DNA from: Prototheca cutis
Taxonomy: Eukaryota; Chlorophyta; Trebouxiophyceae; Chlorellales; Chlorellaceae
Direction of reading: 5' to 3'
NCBI GenBank assembly: GCA_002897115.2
Contig: BCIH01000018.1
Location: forward strand, 62,001-126,000
DNA: 64,000 nucleotides
A program made the position numbers and the translations under genes. Below are positions 48,832 to 59,422 of the stretch, piece after piece; position 1 is the stretch's first letter; every line of letters starts with the position of its first letter. Below the pieces are notes generated by a model, which worked only from the letters and a program-made list of their open reading frames with translations, was not told the DNA's origin and made no database searches.

Positions 48832-50055
48832 ATGTCGTCCTCATCGAGCTCATCCAGCTCGGACGACGAGGAGGCTGCCAAGTTCCGCAGCGTGGCGATT
48901 AGTGCGGAGACGCTGGCCACGGCCGCTGCAGCGAGTCAAGAGGTGCCAAGGGACAGGATCCGTGGCATTGATACTGACCCCTTTTGTAGCCCGTGCATGC
49001 GTGATTTGAACTGTGGACTTAACGGTAAATAAATCCCGGCTTGTCCCTAACCCTCCGCACGCAAGTGCAGGCAGCGCAGAGGCGACATGCCCGGGCCATC
49101 CAGAGAGCCAGAGGTGGTGGCTCTGTCCTCAGCAACCGGGATGACAGCGGTGGGTCAGGGGACGAAGGACCAGAGCTCAGCATAACTCACAAAAAGGTGA
49201 CATATTCTAAGTAGTGCAGTATAAATGCCTGCTTGGATCAACCTGGGTCTTGCCTTGTTGTTGTTGTTGTTGTTGTTGTTGTACCAGCTGCTGCCTGCAT
49301 GTTTCCAGTTTTGTGGCAGAATGCGTGCTGCACTGCGTGCTGACGCTTGCTTGGACTTTTGTGTACATACACATCCACCTGTGCAGCTGGCGGCAGCATT
49401 GACGGCCAGACTGGATGCAGAGCTCGCGGATGTTTGGATAGAGAATCCCCAGAAAGCCGGCGGGCAACTTCGTGAGCCGCCAGCTAGCAACGGCACACCA
49501 GAGAACAAGGTCGTTCCCGACGGGGACTTGCCCTTCCAGCTCTTCACTCGCATCGTACCTTCCAAGCCACCACCATCCAGTAAAAAGGCCAGTGGCAGGG
49601 GAAACAGGGCCAGTGGAAAGAAACGGCGACTGGAATGGGAGGAGCCGTCGCTGGAGATCTGTTCCTCGGTGGCAGTTTCAGCCGAGGACCTGGAGGCTTC
49701 CGCCTCCCAGGCACTGGACAAGAACAACAGCAGCATTGCGACCGCCACCTGGCCCCACGAGTCTGGCTGCACTGGGTCTGGCAAGGCCCACATCCGGAGC
49801 GTCCTCCGCCGGCGCGCCGCGGGGGAGTCTGTCAACTGCCCGCACGTGCCAGAGGCCAAAGAACTGCCGCCGACTCCCCAGAAGCGGCCTGCCCCGCCCC
49901 CGCAGCCCATCTCCACGAAGAAAGCATCGGAAAAGCGGCGGCTCAAGCGTGCAGCGGAGCGTGCCGCAAAGCGGGAGGCAGCCGCCGCGGCACTGGCTGA
50001 ACAGTCTGCCGGAGAAAGTTCCAAGACTGAGAATGGACCAAGTACCGCAGGCTGA
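48832..50055 (+). CDS. CUSTOS-like acidic/basic nuclear protein
   Basis: Exons 48832-48942, 49071-49196 and 49387-50055 join in phase 0 to 301 aa. It opens with a poly-Ser/acidic tract (MSSSSSSSSSDDEEAAKFRS) and VAISAETL. In the middle it has LAAALTARLDAELADVW, then LPFQLFTRIVP, then a basic stretch, an acidic WEEPSLEICSS and VAVSAEDLEASA. The C-terminus is Lys/Arg/Ala-rich (KKASEKRRLKRAAERAAKRE). The order of a Ser/acidic head, an xLFxxxxP block, an EE-VAVSAxDL block and a basic tail resembles vertebrate CUSTOS (C12orf43), a nuclear-envelope protein of Wnt signalling. Similarity is short, so the role here is open. Intron 2 holds a (TTG)n repeat. Confidence 0.55.
49255..49281. repeat. (TTG)9 microsatellite
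   Basis: Nine TTG units lie in intron 2 of the CUSTOS-like gene, about 105 bases before the acceptor. Confidence 0.9.
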
Positions 50056-50380
50056 CCTTTTTGCTCGTGGATTATTACAACATTTGCGATATCTAGGAGC
50101 CATGCGTGTGCAGAATTTCATGGCCGACATCCTCTGACCACAGATCACTCTGTCTATTCTCTGTTGGAAAATCCTGCTGTGGGGTCACCTGGAATGTGAC
50201 ATGAACACTCATGTGCTCCGCTCGTTCGACTTGCCAGTCCCCCTCACTCTACGACCATTCCGAAACTGTGATTTGCGCATCAGTTGAAAAGGGTGCGGCA
50301 CACACACACACACGTACATACGCTGCTGATATGACAAGGGCACTGCGTTTTGAAGAGGCAAGACTCGGGACACAGTGACC
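50056..50380. other. Convergent gap, CUSTOS-like and MAD2
   Basis: About 325 bases, presumably two 3'UTRs. A short CA run lies near 50300. Nothing else seen. Confidence 0.4.
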
Positions 50381-51846
50381 TCAGAGCTCCTCTTCGGCCT
50401 TGTAACTCACAAGGGTCGCCACGCTGTGAACCTACAGTGTCAAATGTGGGGATTTCACCTCATGCAAGGGCGCTGGGCGTGGGTGAGAGGGGAGCTATGG
50501 TGTCCGGACTGGCCCTCTGTAACTAGCAACCCAGCTTGGATACCTTGGTGGAGAATGACCGCAGCTTCACATCGGCGGCGTTCGTGATGTACCGAGGGTC
50601 GCTCTCCTCCCTGCACATTGCGCTCATGGTGGGTTGCCTGGCGTGCTTGCAAAAGCATTGCAACGGTGATTAACAATGGTCAGGGAAGAAAATGTGGTGA
50701 CCCAGGTCGAAGGCGTTAAAGTTTTGTGGGCTCAGAAGCCCCACCTGCCTACTGGAAGGGATAAACTGATCTCCCCCCCCTTTTCCCAACGTACCATTCG
50801 CTGGGGACCTCACACTCCCGATCAGTGTAAGCCAGCAAGTCAATAGTGCCTGTCAGTGTTTGGGGCCAGAGAACGTAGGTTGAAAGCCCAACCGGACAGA
50901 GCCGTGCAGTCTGGAACTCAGATGCCAGCATCGCCCTTCACTGGCTGCATGACGACTCTTCAATAGCCCCCTAATCCTTAATCTCTTGGCCACAACACAC
51001 ACGTACACGCATCGCTGAGCAGCGGGAGGAAAGTGATGCTGGCCGTGATTTGCCGGATGATTGCCTGGATCTCCCCGGAGATTTGGGCCTCGGGCTTGTC
51101 GGGGAACACCCTGTGGTGAGAGGAGTACATGTCTGGACCTTCTGAGATGTGTTCGATTGTTCTCCCCGTGTCCCATGGCACTTGGCTGTCACAGTTCCGT
51201 ACTGCCACGAAATTGCCTGGGCGAATCATAGCAGCGATGTCATTACCACCGCCATGGTGCCACGCACTGGGTGGTGATGACGTCCTTGTCTGTCTGGATG
51301 TCAAATGCCCAGCGCTCCTGGACCTGCCGGGTGTCGCGGGAGGCGATGACCAAGACCACCTGCTGCAGCGTCCCCCGGCTCAGCCAGTCTGCGGGCAAGA
51401 AAATGGGAATTAGCAGCAATTTTTTGCGCGGGGTGGGTGGGTGGGTGTGTGTGGGGGAACAGTGCGATCCCATCACACCAAGGCAACCACACCGTGACTT
51501 CAACGGTCTCCCATGCTCAATGCCCTGCAAGGACCATCACGATCAATAACGTACACATCACATGTGCATGGTATCAATGCACTATCTCCAGGGCTACGGC
51601 AAAATACCACGGGCGCCCCTGCTGACCTTTGAACTGCTGGAGCACTGCCTGGAGATAGGTCTCCAGCTTGGGGTCCTTGACGCCCATGACAGTCAGGCCG
51701 TACCGCTTCTGAGGCTCAAAGGACTCGGGAGGGTACACGCCGCGCTGGTAGAGAATGGAGGACAGCGCCGTCTGGAAGAACTCGGTCACCGTGGCCGTGC
51801 TGCCCTTGAGCGTCACGGTGTTCCGGCTCGCCACCGCGGTCGACAT
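50381..51846 (-). CDS. MAD2: Spindle-assembly checkpoint protein MAD2
   Basis: HORMA-domain protein that inhibits CDC20-APC/C until kinetochores attach. Six exons join in frame to 205 aa, the same length as human MAD2: 51627-51846, 51268-51388, 51007-51110, 50795-50849, 50544-50610 and 50381-50431. Seen in order: TEFFQTALSSILYQRGVYP, KRYGLTVM, QERWAFDI, IQAIIRQITASITFLPLL, CTIDLLAYTD, EWEESDPRYITNAADVKLRS and the safety-belt end FSTKVHSVATLVSYK. The HORMA fold and mobile C-terminal segment are complete. All five introns are GT-AG. The start Met lies in a consistent context at 51846, with no upstream in-frame extension needed. Confidence 0.96.
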
Positions 51847-52022
51847 AATGGCGCCTGTCTCGTCTCGTGCACCAGCTCTCTCGTCTAAATGCCAACATCA
51901 ATGCGATGCACGAGAAACGCAATCATGTGCTTGCCCTCGCTCAGTACTCGACTTTTGCTTTGGCCGCACGGCAAGCGAGTCGGCATGGCGTGGAGATCAA
52001 AAGCCTCCAGCTGTCGATAGGG

Positions 52023-53321
52023 TGCGCATTCTTAACAAATGGTTTTCAGGGCCCTCCTACGCCCACCAACCTCGCTCGCCCTGCACGACAATTTTTATCC
52101 CAAATTTCTGACGCAGTCTGCGGAGGGTACCCCTCGGAAGGAGGTGGCCGTGCCTGCACGCACTCAGCCCTCGTCCAAAGCACCCGCGGAGCGCCGTATC
52201 AGGGATCGAGCCCTTTGAACAGCGCGGATAGGCCTTTGCAGCGCCCGTTCCTTTCAGAACTATGTATATTAGAAACATTTAGGAGATCAGGAATGGGAGA
52301 GAGGATATTCTATTCGCGGCTGAAGTGGTTTCAAGAGCATCCTTTACATACCCTTGAGCATGACTGCGGGAAGGAAGGTGGTTCACAGAAGCCGGGCTCT
52401 GTCTTGTTTGGAGCCCTCGGTACAACCCCAACCATCTGGGGGGATATTCCTCGTGGTCTTCTCTCTGCATGGTTATTACATTGGTGTATTGACAATCCAA
52501 ATCAGGACACATTTGATCAGGGAGTTGTACAGGCAGTTCAGCCTGCCCGTGAACTGGCGCTGCCAGGAGCGTGGAGAGAGTGTGGAGCGGCACCCCTGAG
52601 ATTTTGCCCGGATTGTTGCACTCTTCTTGGGATTGATATCCAGCCAAGGCTAGTGTATCCTCGACGACCTGGTGCTGATATTGCTGTGGGATCGCCGGAA
52701 ATAGCGATACTATCGCTTCTGGCGAGCCACCAACGCAGAGCAGACTATCTGGTTTGAGTTCAGGTGCCATTGCCACGAAAGTCGTCAGAACTGCATGCAT
52801 GCTTGCCATGGTACGACAGCCCCCCGTGTGGGTCCAGGCCAAGCTATCAGCGATGAACGCTGTTAGCCAGATGGCCGTTGCATGCATGTGCGCAGGGCGA
52901 TGAGGAAAGCACCGTCGGCCACTGTCCCCACGTGACGTCGCAGTCGCTGCTGCTGCACCGCCTCCCTTATGTGATGGTGGTGCTTGCGCGGGTGCAGGGT
53001 GAGCACACACATGCACATGCGCGCGCAGCCATGCACGGACGGTTTCCACGGGCTGTGGGTCACGCCTACGCCAAGCGCGCCGCACCGCAGGTTTGCTCGG
53101 CGTGCAATAAACCATTGCGCCTGGGCGACTGCCCCACCGCCGCGCAGAAGCACTTTGTCCGGCAGTGTCAGAACGAGGCCTGCGGCCTCGTGCACAACCG
53201 CGACGAGAACGCGGCGCGAAACATGTGCTACGTGGCACTGGGCCTGATCTTCAACGGCGTCCGGCCGGAGCCTTTTGACAAGCAGCTCCCCCCCCTGGCC
53301 CCTGCCCTGAGTTCAGCCTGA
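52023..53321 (+). mobile_element. Degenerate transposon-like element, copy 2 (TnpB/Fanzor-type zinc ribbon)
   Basis: Partner of the element at 25.1-26.4 kb: similar length, same orientation, same 300-base left repeat and a related right-end frame. The last exon (from about 53028 to the stop at 53321) reads QVCSACNKP, then VRQCQNEACGLVHNRDENAARN, then GVRPEPFDKQL and a stop. Two CxxC-type pairs (the second is CxxxxC) are followed by NRDENAARN. This is closer to the TnpB/Fanzor consensus (RDxNAARN) than copy 1. An upstream exon, ending near 53000 before a GTGAGC donor, reads LHRLPYVMVVLARVQ. RuvC-I and RuvC-II motifs were not found, so it may be truncated. It lies upstream of MAD2 and, like copy 1, points away from the neighbouring minus-strand gene. 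Confidence 0.5.
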
Positions 53322-53658
53322 ACACCCCCCACCCACTAACGTGTCCAGCTACTGATTTCTGCTGGTCTCAAAGGAGGCTTTCGCTTCCTCCCTTGATGCT
53401 TGAGCAGGCATCGGAAAACCCCACCCTGCACGCACGTTCGTTGCTGAGAAGGGGTTGCTCCAGGGCACCGTCAATGTTGTGTTTATTGCTTGCATGTTGT
53501 CTTGTGTTTGGCCTGCATGATCGATGGTCTAGAATTGGTGGCGCCGCTGTCGATCGTATTTTTAATTTTTTTGTACCCTTCCGCCCATTGGCCGGCGCGA
53601 CGGCCTCGGGAGGACTCCACATAGCCCCACATGCGGACCTCGCTTTGCACAATGCAAT
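53322..53658. other. Gap between element copy 2 and Tic22
   Basis: About 340 bases before the Tic22 start codon, probably promoter. An A/T-rich patch lies at 53555-53572. Confidence 0.4.
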
Positions 53659-55884
53659 ATGGGTAACGCGAAAGATCCTTTCGCGGCGCCAAGGCGCATG
53701 CAGGACCACATCGGGCGCTGCATAGAGGCATGGCAGCGCAATGTGGCAGCCCTTTCACAGACGCTCGGCACGGCCATGAGGGCCCACGCCGCGCAGGCAC
53801 AACAGGAGATGCAGATGGTGGCCGATAACATGACACGGCTGCACTCGCATCTCAAGGGCCACCAGAAAGCGCAGCCCGGCGCGGTCTTTGCGGTGCGTCG
53901 ATGGGGTGGGGGTGAGTCCTGTTCTGGCACCCCGGCTGATGAGGCAGGCGCCCCGTCATCACCACCGCCTCCAGCGATGCGTGCATGGCCCATGATATGA
54001 AATATTGCATTCCACTGCCCAAATGCAGTCCATCTCGAGCACTGCGAGGGTGTTGACGGGACGCCGGCCCCAGGCAGCCTGCCAGCTGGCCATGAGTGCC
54101 GCCGCCATCAAGGACAGGCTTGCCAATGTGCCCGTGTTCACGGTCGTCAACGATCGCGAGGAGTTTGTGCTGGTGTCCAACGAGGTGCGTTGGTGGGGCA
54201 TTGTGAACTAATGGATGGATGGTGTGGGTTGGAGTGAGGTTCCGGGGGGTTCTTGCCATGTGGGGCGTGTGTAAGGGTCTACCGTGGCGAGCAGGGTCTC
54301 GTCCGCGTAAATGTCCTGGGCGCGTAAAGCCAGCACACGCCTGCCTGGTAACCTCTGTCAATTTCATTATTTGCAGGGGGATGAAAGCTCCAAGGATCGG
54401 TATATGGGCATGTTTTTCTTCAGTGAAGACGAAGCCGAATCCCTGCTTGCCAAGGTCTGCGTCTGATACTGGTGGTAATGATGGAACACGACGGCATCAC
54501 CACGCCAAATCACTGGAAAGTTGCTTGTATTTGCGTGCGGGCCACACCCCTGCTGCGCTGCATTGCCAAACGTGTGCCTGGGGTGGTGGAGAGTCCCAGG
54601 CCAGATGGCGCGTTGTCATGTCATGTTGCCGGCTGGGGAGCCCAAACCCTAAACCTGAACTCTGACGATGCCACACCCCACCCATGGGCCAGCAAACTTT
54701 CACCACGGCTCACGCAGATGCGGGCAGAGGGCGGCGAGCAGGGGCGCAAGGCGCGAGTGGTGTCCACCAACCTCGCTTCCGTGTACGACTACACGATGAA
54801 ACCTGTCCACAAGTCCAGCGATGACGTCATCTTCCGGTTTGTGCCCGCGCCGGCAGAGGTGGAGGCGGCGCTCCACCTGTACGCCACCGCCGGGATCGGG
54901 GCCGGAGGGTTCATGGGTGTCCCGCTGTTCCAGGCGGAGGGCCTCACCGTCGTGGCCGATGGCAAGCGCTGCACACCCCTGTTTTTCAGGTACGATTGGG
55001 GTATGTGAAAACGGGCAGTTGGGGGGAGGGGGTCACTGGACAAAATGGAGAGCAAGCGTCTTGTTATGACCCTCGGCTTCCCTGCAACCGATGCCAATAG
55101 TCACATCCACACGAAAACAAGCGTTCACCCACCCATCCATGCCAACACGCGAATTGCAGCAAGTCGGATTTGGACGTCGCGCTGGGCAGTGCCGCGGATG
55201 CCAAGCATACTGGCATGGAAGCAGAGCTCCGGGATCGAAGCCAGCAGCTGGTGGAACAGATCAAAGCCCTTCGCCGAAAAGTCAGTCTGCGAGTCTTTTT
55301 TTGGTTTCTCGAGGGGGGGTGTTTGGGGGGCATATTCTTTTCCAGGCTCTGCATCACCTATTCCGGAAGGAACAGTGGCATGTGCTCTGTTCTAAATGCG
55401 ATGTACATATTTCTGTGTGCCCATCATCCATATCAGCAAGCCAGCACCATGACAATGATCTGTGTAGGTTGACGAGCTGAAATCTGACAAGGAGGCACAG
55501 AAGGCGGCCAGCCAGGAGCTGAGGCAGCTGATGGCCTTGGATGCGCAGCAGCAGTCGGTCCTCAAGAATATGACAAGGAGCAGGGTGGGCACACGGGAGG
55601 ATGGCTGGTCTGGACTTGTTTTGTTTTAGGGGACCAGTGGCAAGAGACGCTGTCGCAGGCGCACTGCATCTGCCCATCAACTGCACGGCGAAAAGCCTCG
55701 CTGACAATGCCGCCCATCCACATGCGGACCACCTCACCTCAACACACTACCTCAGATGAAGCTGCCGAAGGTAGATTTGGGGAGCCTGGAGGAGGTGCTG
55801 GGCAGAATGGAAGCTGACGTGTCGGGCGAATGGGATGACGTGTTCTTCGTGCCGGCCGGCACCATGAATGCCCCTGCAAAATAG
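53659..55884 (+). CDS. TIC22: Tic22-family plastid protein import factor
   Basis: Tic22 acts in the intermembrane space of the plastid envelope, helping preproteins across. Seven exons join in frame to 368 aa: 53659-53892, 54029-54184, 54377-54454, 54718-54989, 55160-55280, 55468-55584 and 55756-55884. Family blocks are LANVPVFTVVNDREEFVLVS, GMFFFSEDEAESLLAKM, ARVVSTNLASVYDYTM, VPAPAEVEAAL, FMGVPLFQAEGLTV and TPLFFR. Unusual features are an amphipathic, His/Gln/Met-rich N-terminal helical region and a C-terminal coiled-coil extension of about 100 residues (exons 5 and 6). That extension precedes a final block, GSLEEVLGRME, then WDDVFFVPAG. The N-terminus is not a classic transit peptide. Confidence 0.88.
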
Positions 55885-56200
55885 CTGCTTGATTGAAGCC
55901 TTGCTCCTGACAGACACACCAGCATGTTGCACAACCAGACATACGCCACTGCATGTAAACAATTTTGTCCGGCTCAAGGTTGTTGAATGGAAGGCAAGGG
56001 GGCGACCTTCTTGCCAGGTGCCCGGCTGCCACGGCACCAGGTTTCTCTCACGCTGCGCATGCCGACCCAACAGGACTCCCCCCACATCCAGCGGCCCACG
56101 GGCAGCTGTCACCTCCCCCCCGGGCCTGGACTGGATCGATGGACGGTATAAGCTGCGCATTGGAAAAATCGTTTTTCTCGTCCTCTGGCCCGCGGTGATC
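55885..56200. other. Short gap between Tic22 and fatty-acid hydroxylase
   Basis: About 315 bases. The frame of the next gene stays open back to 55868, so part may be coding. Confidence 0.35.
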
Positions 56201-57489
56201 ATGGCAATGGGCGGCGACAAGGGGTCGGATCAGGGCCCGGGGCGGGTGCTGTATGTCTGCTCTCAGCCCTTTGTCCTGCCGGCAGATTTCCCGCACCCCG
56301 GCGGCAACAAGGTAGCCCTGGGGATTGGGTATGGATCACAAACCCATGTCATGATCCATGAAGCATCGCGCGAGCTCCTTAAGGGGCCATGCGGTGCCCA
56401 ACTGCTCGATCCCGTTGATGGTGGGTTGTGCAGGTGCTGGAGGCAGGCTTTGGCAAGGAGGTGGGGCAGCTGTTCACGGGCAAGAAGGGCGGCCACGCCC
56501 ACTCTGATGCCGCCTGGCAGATGCTGTGGGAGCACCACCGCCCAGAACTGGCTGCGTGCATGCCCTCTGGAGGCGGCAAGGAGATGGGGGGGGCCGGCCC
56601 GACACTGCCCTGCCGCGACCCGCCACCAGTGGATTGCAGCCTTCCTATTCTGTCCCAGGTCCGAGGATCGTGCTGGATTGGAGAGCATGTGCTGTGCATT
56701 GTAGTGGTCGGTGCCAGCCAATTAAGGGCTCCAAAGCATGGAACAGCTGCTGTGGTTGGTCAGCAGAGTCAGTGCAGTGCCCATCCGTGCCAGCCGGTTT
56801 TTCCCACCATCCTACGAGTCATTCTGAAATCCCATGATATGCAGGTGTACCGGTTGGACAGCGCCACCTATGCATCTTGGGTGCATGCACCTGTGCCCGG
56901 CCACCCCCGTTTCTTTGCCTCCGGGTGGCTAGAATCCATCACCAAGGTGCAGTGGTGGGTGGTGCCCCTGGTCTGGTTGCCCATTGCTTCCCTGTGGTTG
57001 GCCTGGGCAGCACAGCGGCTAGGCTGGGCATCGGCCGCCGCACTGGTGCTGCTGGGCGCCGGCGGCTGGCAAGCCGTCGAGTACAGCCTTCACCGCTGGA
57101 TCTTCCATGCCACGGCGCATCGCCCCTGGACCATCTGGGCGCATTTTCTTCTGCACGGCTGCCACCACAAGTTCCCGCTGGACACCGAACGCCTGGTGTT
57201 CCCGCCGCTGCCTGCAGCTGCCATCGCTTCTGTCATTTATCGCATGATTGCGCTCTGCTTGCCTCCCATCGCCCGTGACGCTTTCTTTGCCGGCATTCTC
57301 TTTGGTTACGTGCGCTACGACGTCATGCACTATCTCATGCATGCGGGGCGGCTGGGCGGGAGGCTCAAGAGCGCGCACATGCGGCATCACTACGTCGACC
57401 CCACCCGCGGCTTTGGCATCTCCGGCGACGCCATGGACTGGCTGCTGGCCTCGGCTGCAAATCAAGCATCAGCACCCCTGCACACATGA
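56201..57489 (+). CDS. Cytochrome b5-fused fatty-acid 2-hydroxylase
   Basis: Membrane di-iron enzyme that 2-hydroxylates acyl chains, usually of ceramides, in the ER. Exons 56201-56311, 56434-56658 and 56845-57489 give 326 aa. The N-terminal b5-like domain shows HPGGNK (first heme His) and GHAHSDAAW (second). The catalytic domain has four His boxes, HRWIFH, HGCHHKFP, HYLMHAG and HMRHHY, with hydrophobic segments between them (VVPLVWLPIASLWLAW and others). The intron 56659-56844 is a multiple of three with no stop, so a retained-intron form is possible. The upstream frame is open to 55868, so the start may be earlier. The C-terminus (ASAANQASAPLHT) differs from the usual ending and may reflect a missed splice. 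Confidence 0.82.
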
Positions 57490-57626
57490 GTTGTGAACAG
57501 GGTAGAGGCCTGTTACGCTTCCATGTGCTGTTGTACACCGTTTGATTTCTCTTCTTCTCGAAGGCCATCGCCCCGTTCTGGCTACATTCACAAGATCCAT
57601 AATGAAGTGAGCTGTGACTCGGAGCA

Positions 57627-59022
57627 TCAGTGCTTGGGCCGCCGTGCTTTCTTCTTCAGCCGCTCGTTCGACGTCTTCCGGCCACGGCGGCCGGATCCCG
57701 CCTTTTCCGCTTGCAGCTTGTTGAAGCGCTTTGTCCGCGCCTAGATAGGGGGTGGCGAGGGGAGAGGATTGCTGTCGTGGACGCCGGCATTCCAGCTGCG
57801 CTCAGAGGGGTTGTGCTGCGAGCATGGTGGAGCAGCTCGCTCTGGTGCCGGTCAATTGCAAGGACGCTGCCGACACCTGTTCCTACCGCGGAATCCCCTC
57901 CAAAAAGCCACGTTCCCCACCTCGTTGTAGTAGGGGTTTGCGGCAATCTCCTCTGCAAATGTCTGTTTCCGCTCGGCCTTTGACAGGCGGCCTGAGAAGG
58001 GTGGAGGAGAGGTGGCACGATGTCTTTACGGGCCAACGGGCTTGCAGAGGGTTGAGCAGCTCCTGTGCATCACCCAAGACACCGCCAGGTACCAGTGCAG
58101 GCACTGGCGGCAACCCGCCCTCCCCTGCAATCCCCCCCTACTGGAATAAAATTCGGCCGAGGATTCCACGACCGTGCCCATCTGGAAATACTTCGGGAAC
58201 TTGGTCCGGTCAAACTTCTTGTAGAATGTCTTGGGATCGAATGCAGACCTGCAATTTAATTTTTTGGGGAAGGAGGGGGTGAGGGGGGGCTTGGGGGCTG
58301 GTGCGAGCTGAACCTGTGTGGCAGTACAGAACAATCAGAATATCCCCCCCACACATCGATGCGGTCCCCTTCCCCCAGCAAACACATACACACACACACC
58401 TGAGTCGGAGCATCTGCAGGTCCCTCTTCACCTCATCCGTGATCTTGGGAGCCGTCATGTCAAACCAGGACTTGCCAGTCGTGTCTGGCGCTGCAGTCTT
58501 GGCGGCCCGAGCTGCCTTTCGGGCATTAAGCGTCGGCAGTGTCAACTGCAAGCGACGGGTGGGTCGTGCATGGGTGGTAGAGGAAGGGGGCATTGCAAAC
58601 GGCTGCCCTTCGTTCATACAAGGCCTGGACTGGTGAGTGCACTTTCAGCTTGCCGGGACCTCAACCACAGGGACACCGTCAGCTCAGCGGCTGGGTGGTC
58701 TGGCCAGTCCCAGACATACCTGCTTTGCAAGACTGGTCCCCGATGGCAGCGACGTGCCGGGCTGCCCGGCCTGAGAGATGCTAGGAAGCCGCACCTCCGG
58801 CTTCCATTGAAGACCCTCCAGGTCTGGCATGCCACTGCTGCCAGCCGCTGCCCCCGAGCCGGCCCTGGCCAGCGCCATGTCCGCTGACTGCTCCTTTGCC
58901 AGCTCGGCCACCACTCCATGAACGAGCTGATCCAGGAAAGACTCGGTCGCCGCAGTGCCAGCGGCATTCTCGACCTCAGCCTCCTCCGCCGGGGCCCGAC
59001 CGCCCGACCTGGTGGATACCAT
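57627..59022 (-). CDS. FCF2: Fcf2-domain rRNA-processing protein
   Basis: Nucleolar factor of early 18S pre-rRNA processing in the small-subunit processome. Exons 58720-59022, 58400-58545, 58142-58248, 57921-57991 and 57627-57740 join in frame to 246 aa. The Fcf2 domain begins SWFDMTAPKITDEVKRDLQM. It continues KFPKYFQMGTVVESSAEFYS and, across the exon 3/4 junction, SSRLSKAERKQTFAEEI, then ANPYYNEARTKRFNKLQ. The C-terminus is strongly basic (KTSNERLKKKARRPKH), fitting a nucleolar protein. The N-terminal 100 residues are Ala/Glu-rich and variable. Intron 2 begins with a run of TG. Confidence 0.92.
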
Positions 59023-59422
59023 GGCGACGCTCCTTCCCTCGAGGAGGTAAAGACTGACAAAGGTTGCAGCCAAGGAAAGCTATGCAAAACGTTCGCCAAG
59101 TTATTTCCATGTGCATGCGCCAATGAGTGGTGCACGTTGAACCTCTGCATGGACTTGCACATCCATCGATTCCGAGAGTTTGGCTTTTGCGAAGGTGGGT
59201 GGGTGCGACCCTTCCGCGCCTTCCCTCCCTGTTATGTGGCCGAAACGTAGTGCCGGCTCGCTTAAGCAATTCAAACAAGGGTGCAAAATCAAAGGTATGA
59301 CTAGGCAACATGCAGGCACCTGTTTTCAAGTGTGCACAGCATATGCAAGGCAATCTGGTTTCTCCATGTTCTCGTCAGGGAGGCGGCTGGCGTGCGCGAT
59401 GATGACTCTGAAACGAATGTGC
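59023..59422. other. Gap between Fcf2 start and CABIN1-like stop
   Basis: About 400 bases, likely Fcf2 promoter plus the 3'UTR of the next gene. No element recognised. Confidence 0.4.

Noticed and set aside
52279..53238. 319-codon minus-strand frame over element copy 2
   Set aside because: It has no counterpart in copy 1, whereas the plus-strand C-terminal frame is conserved between copies.
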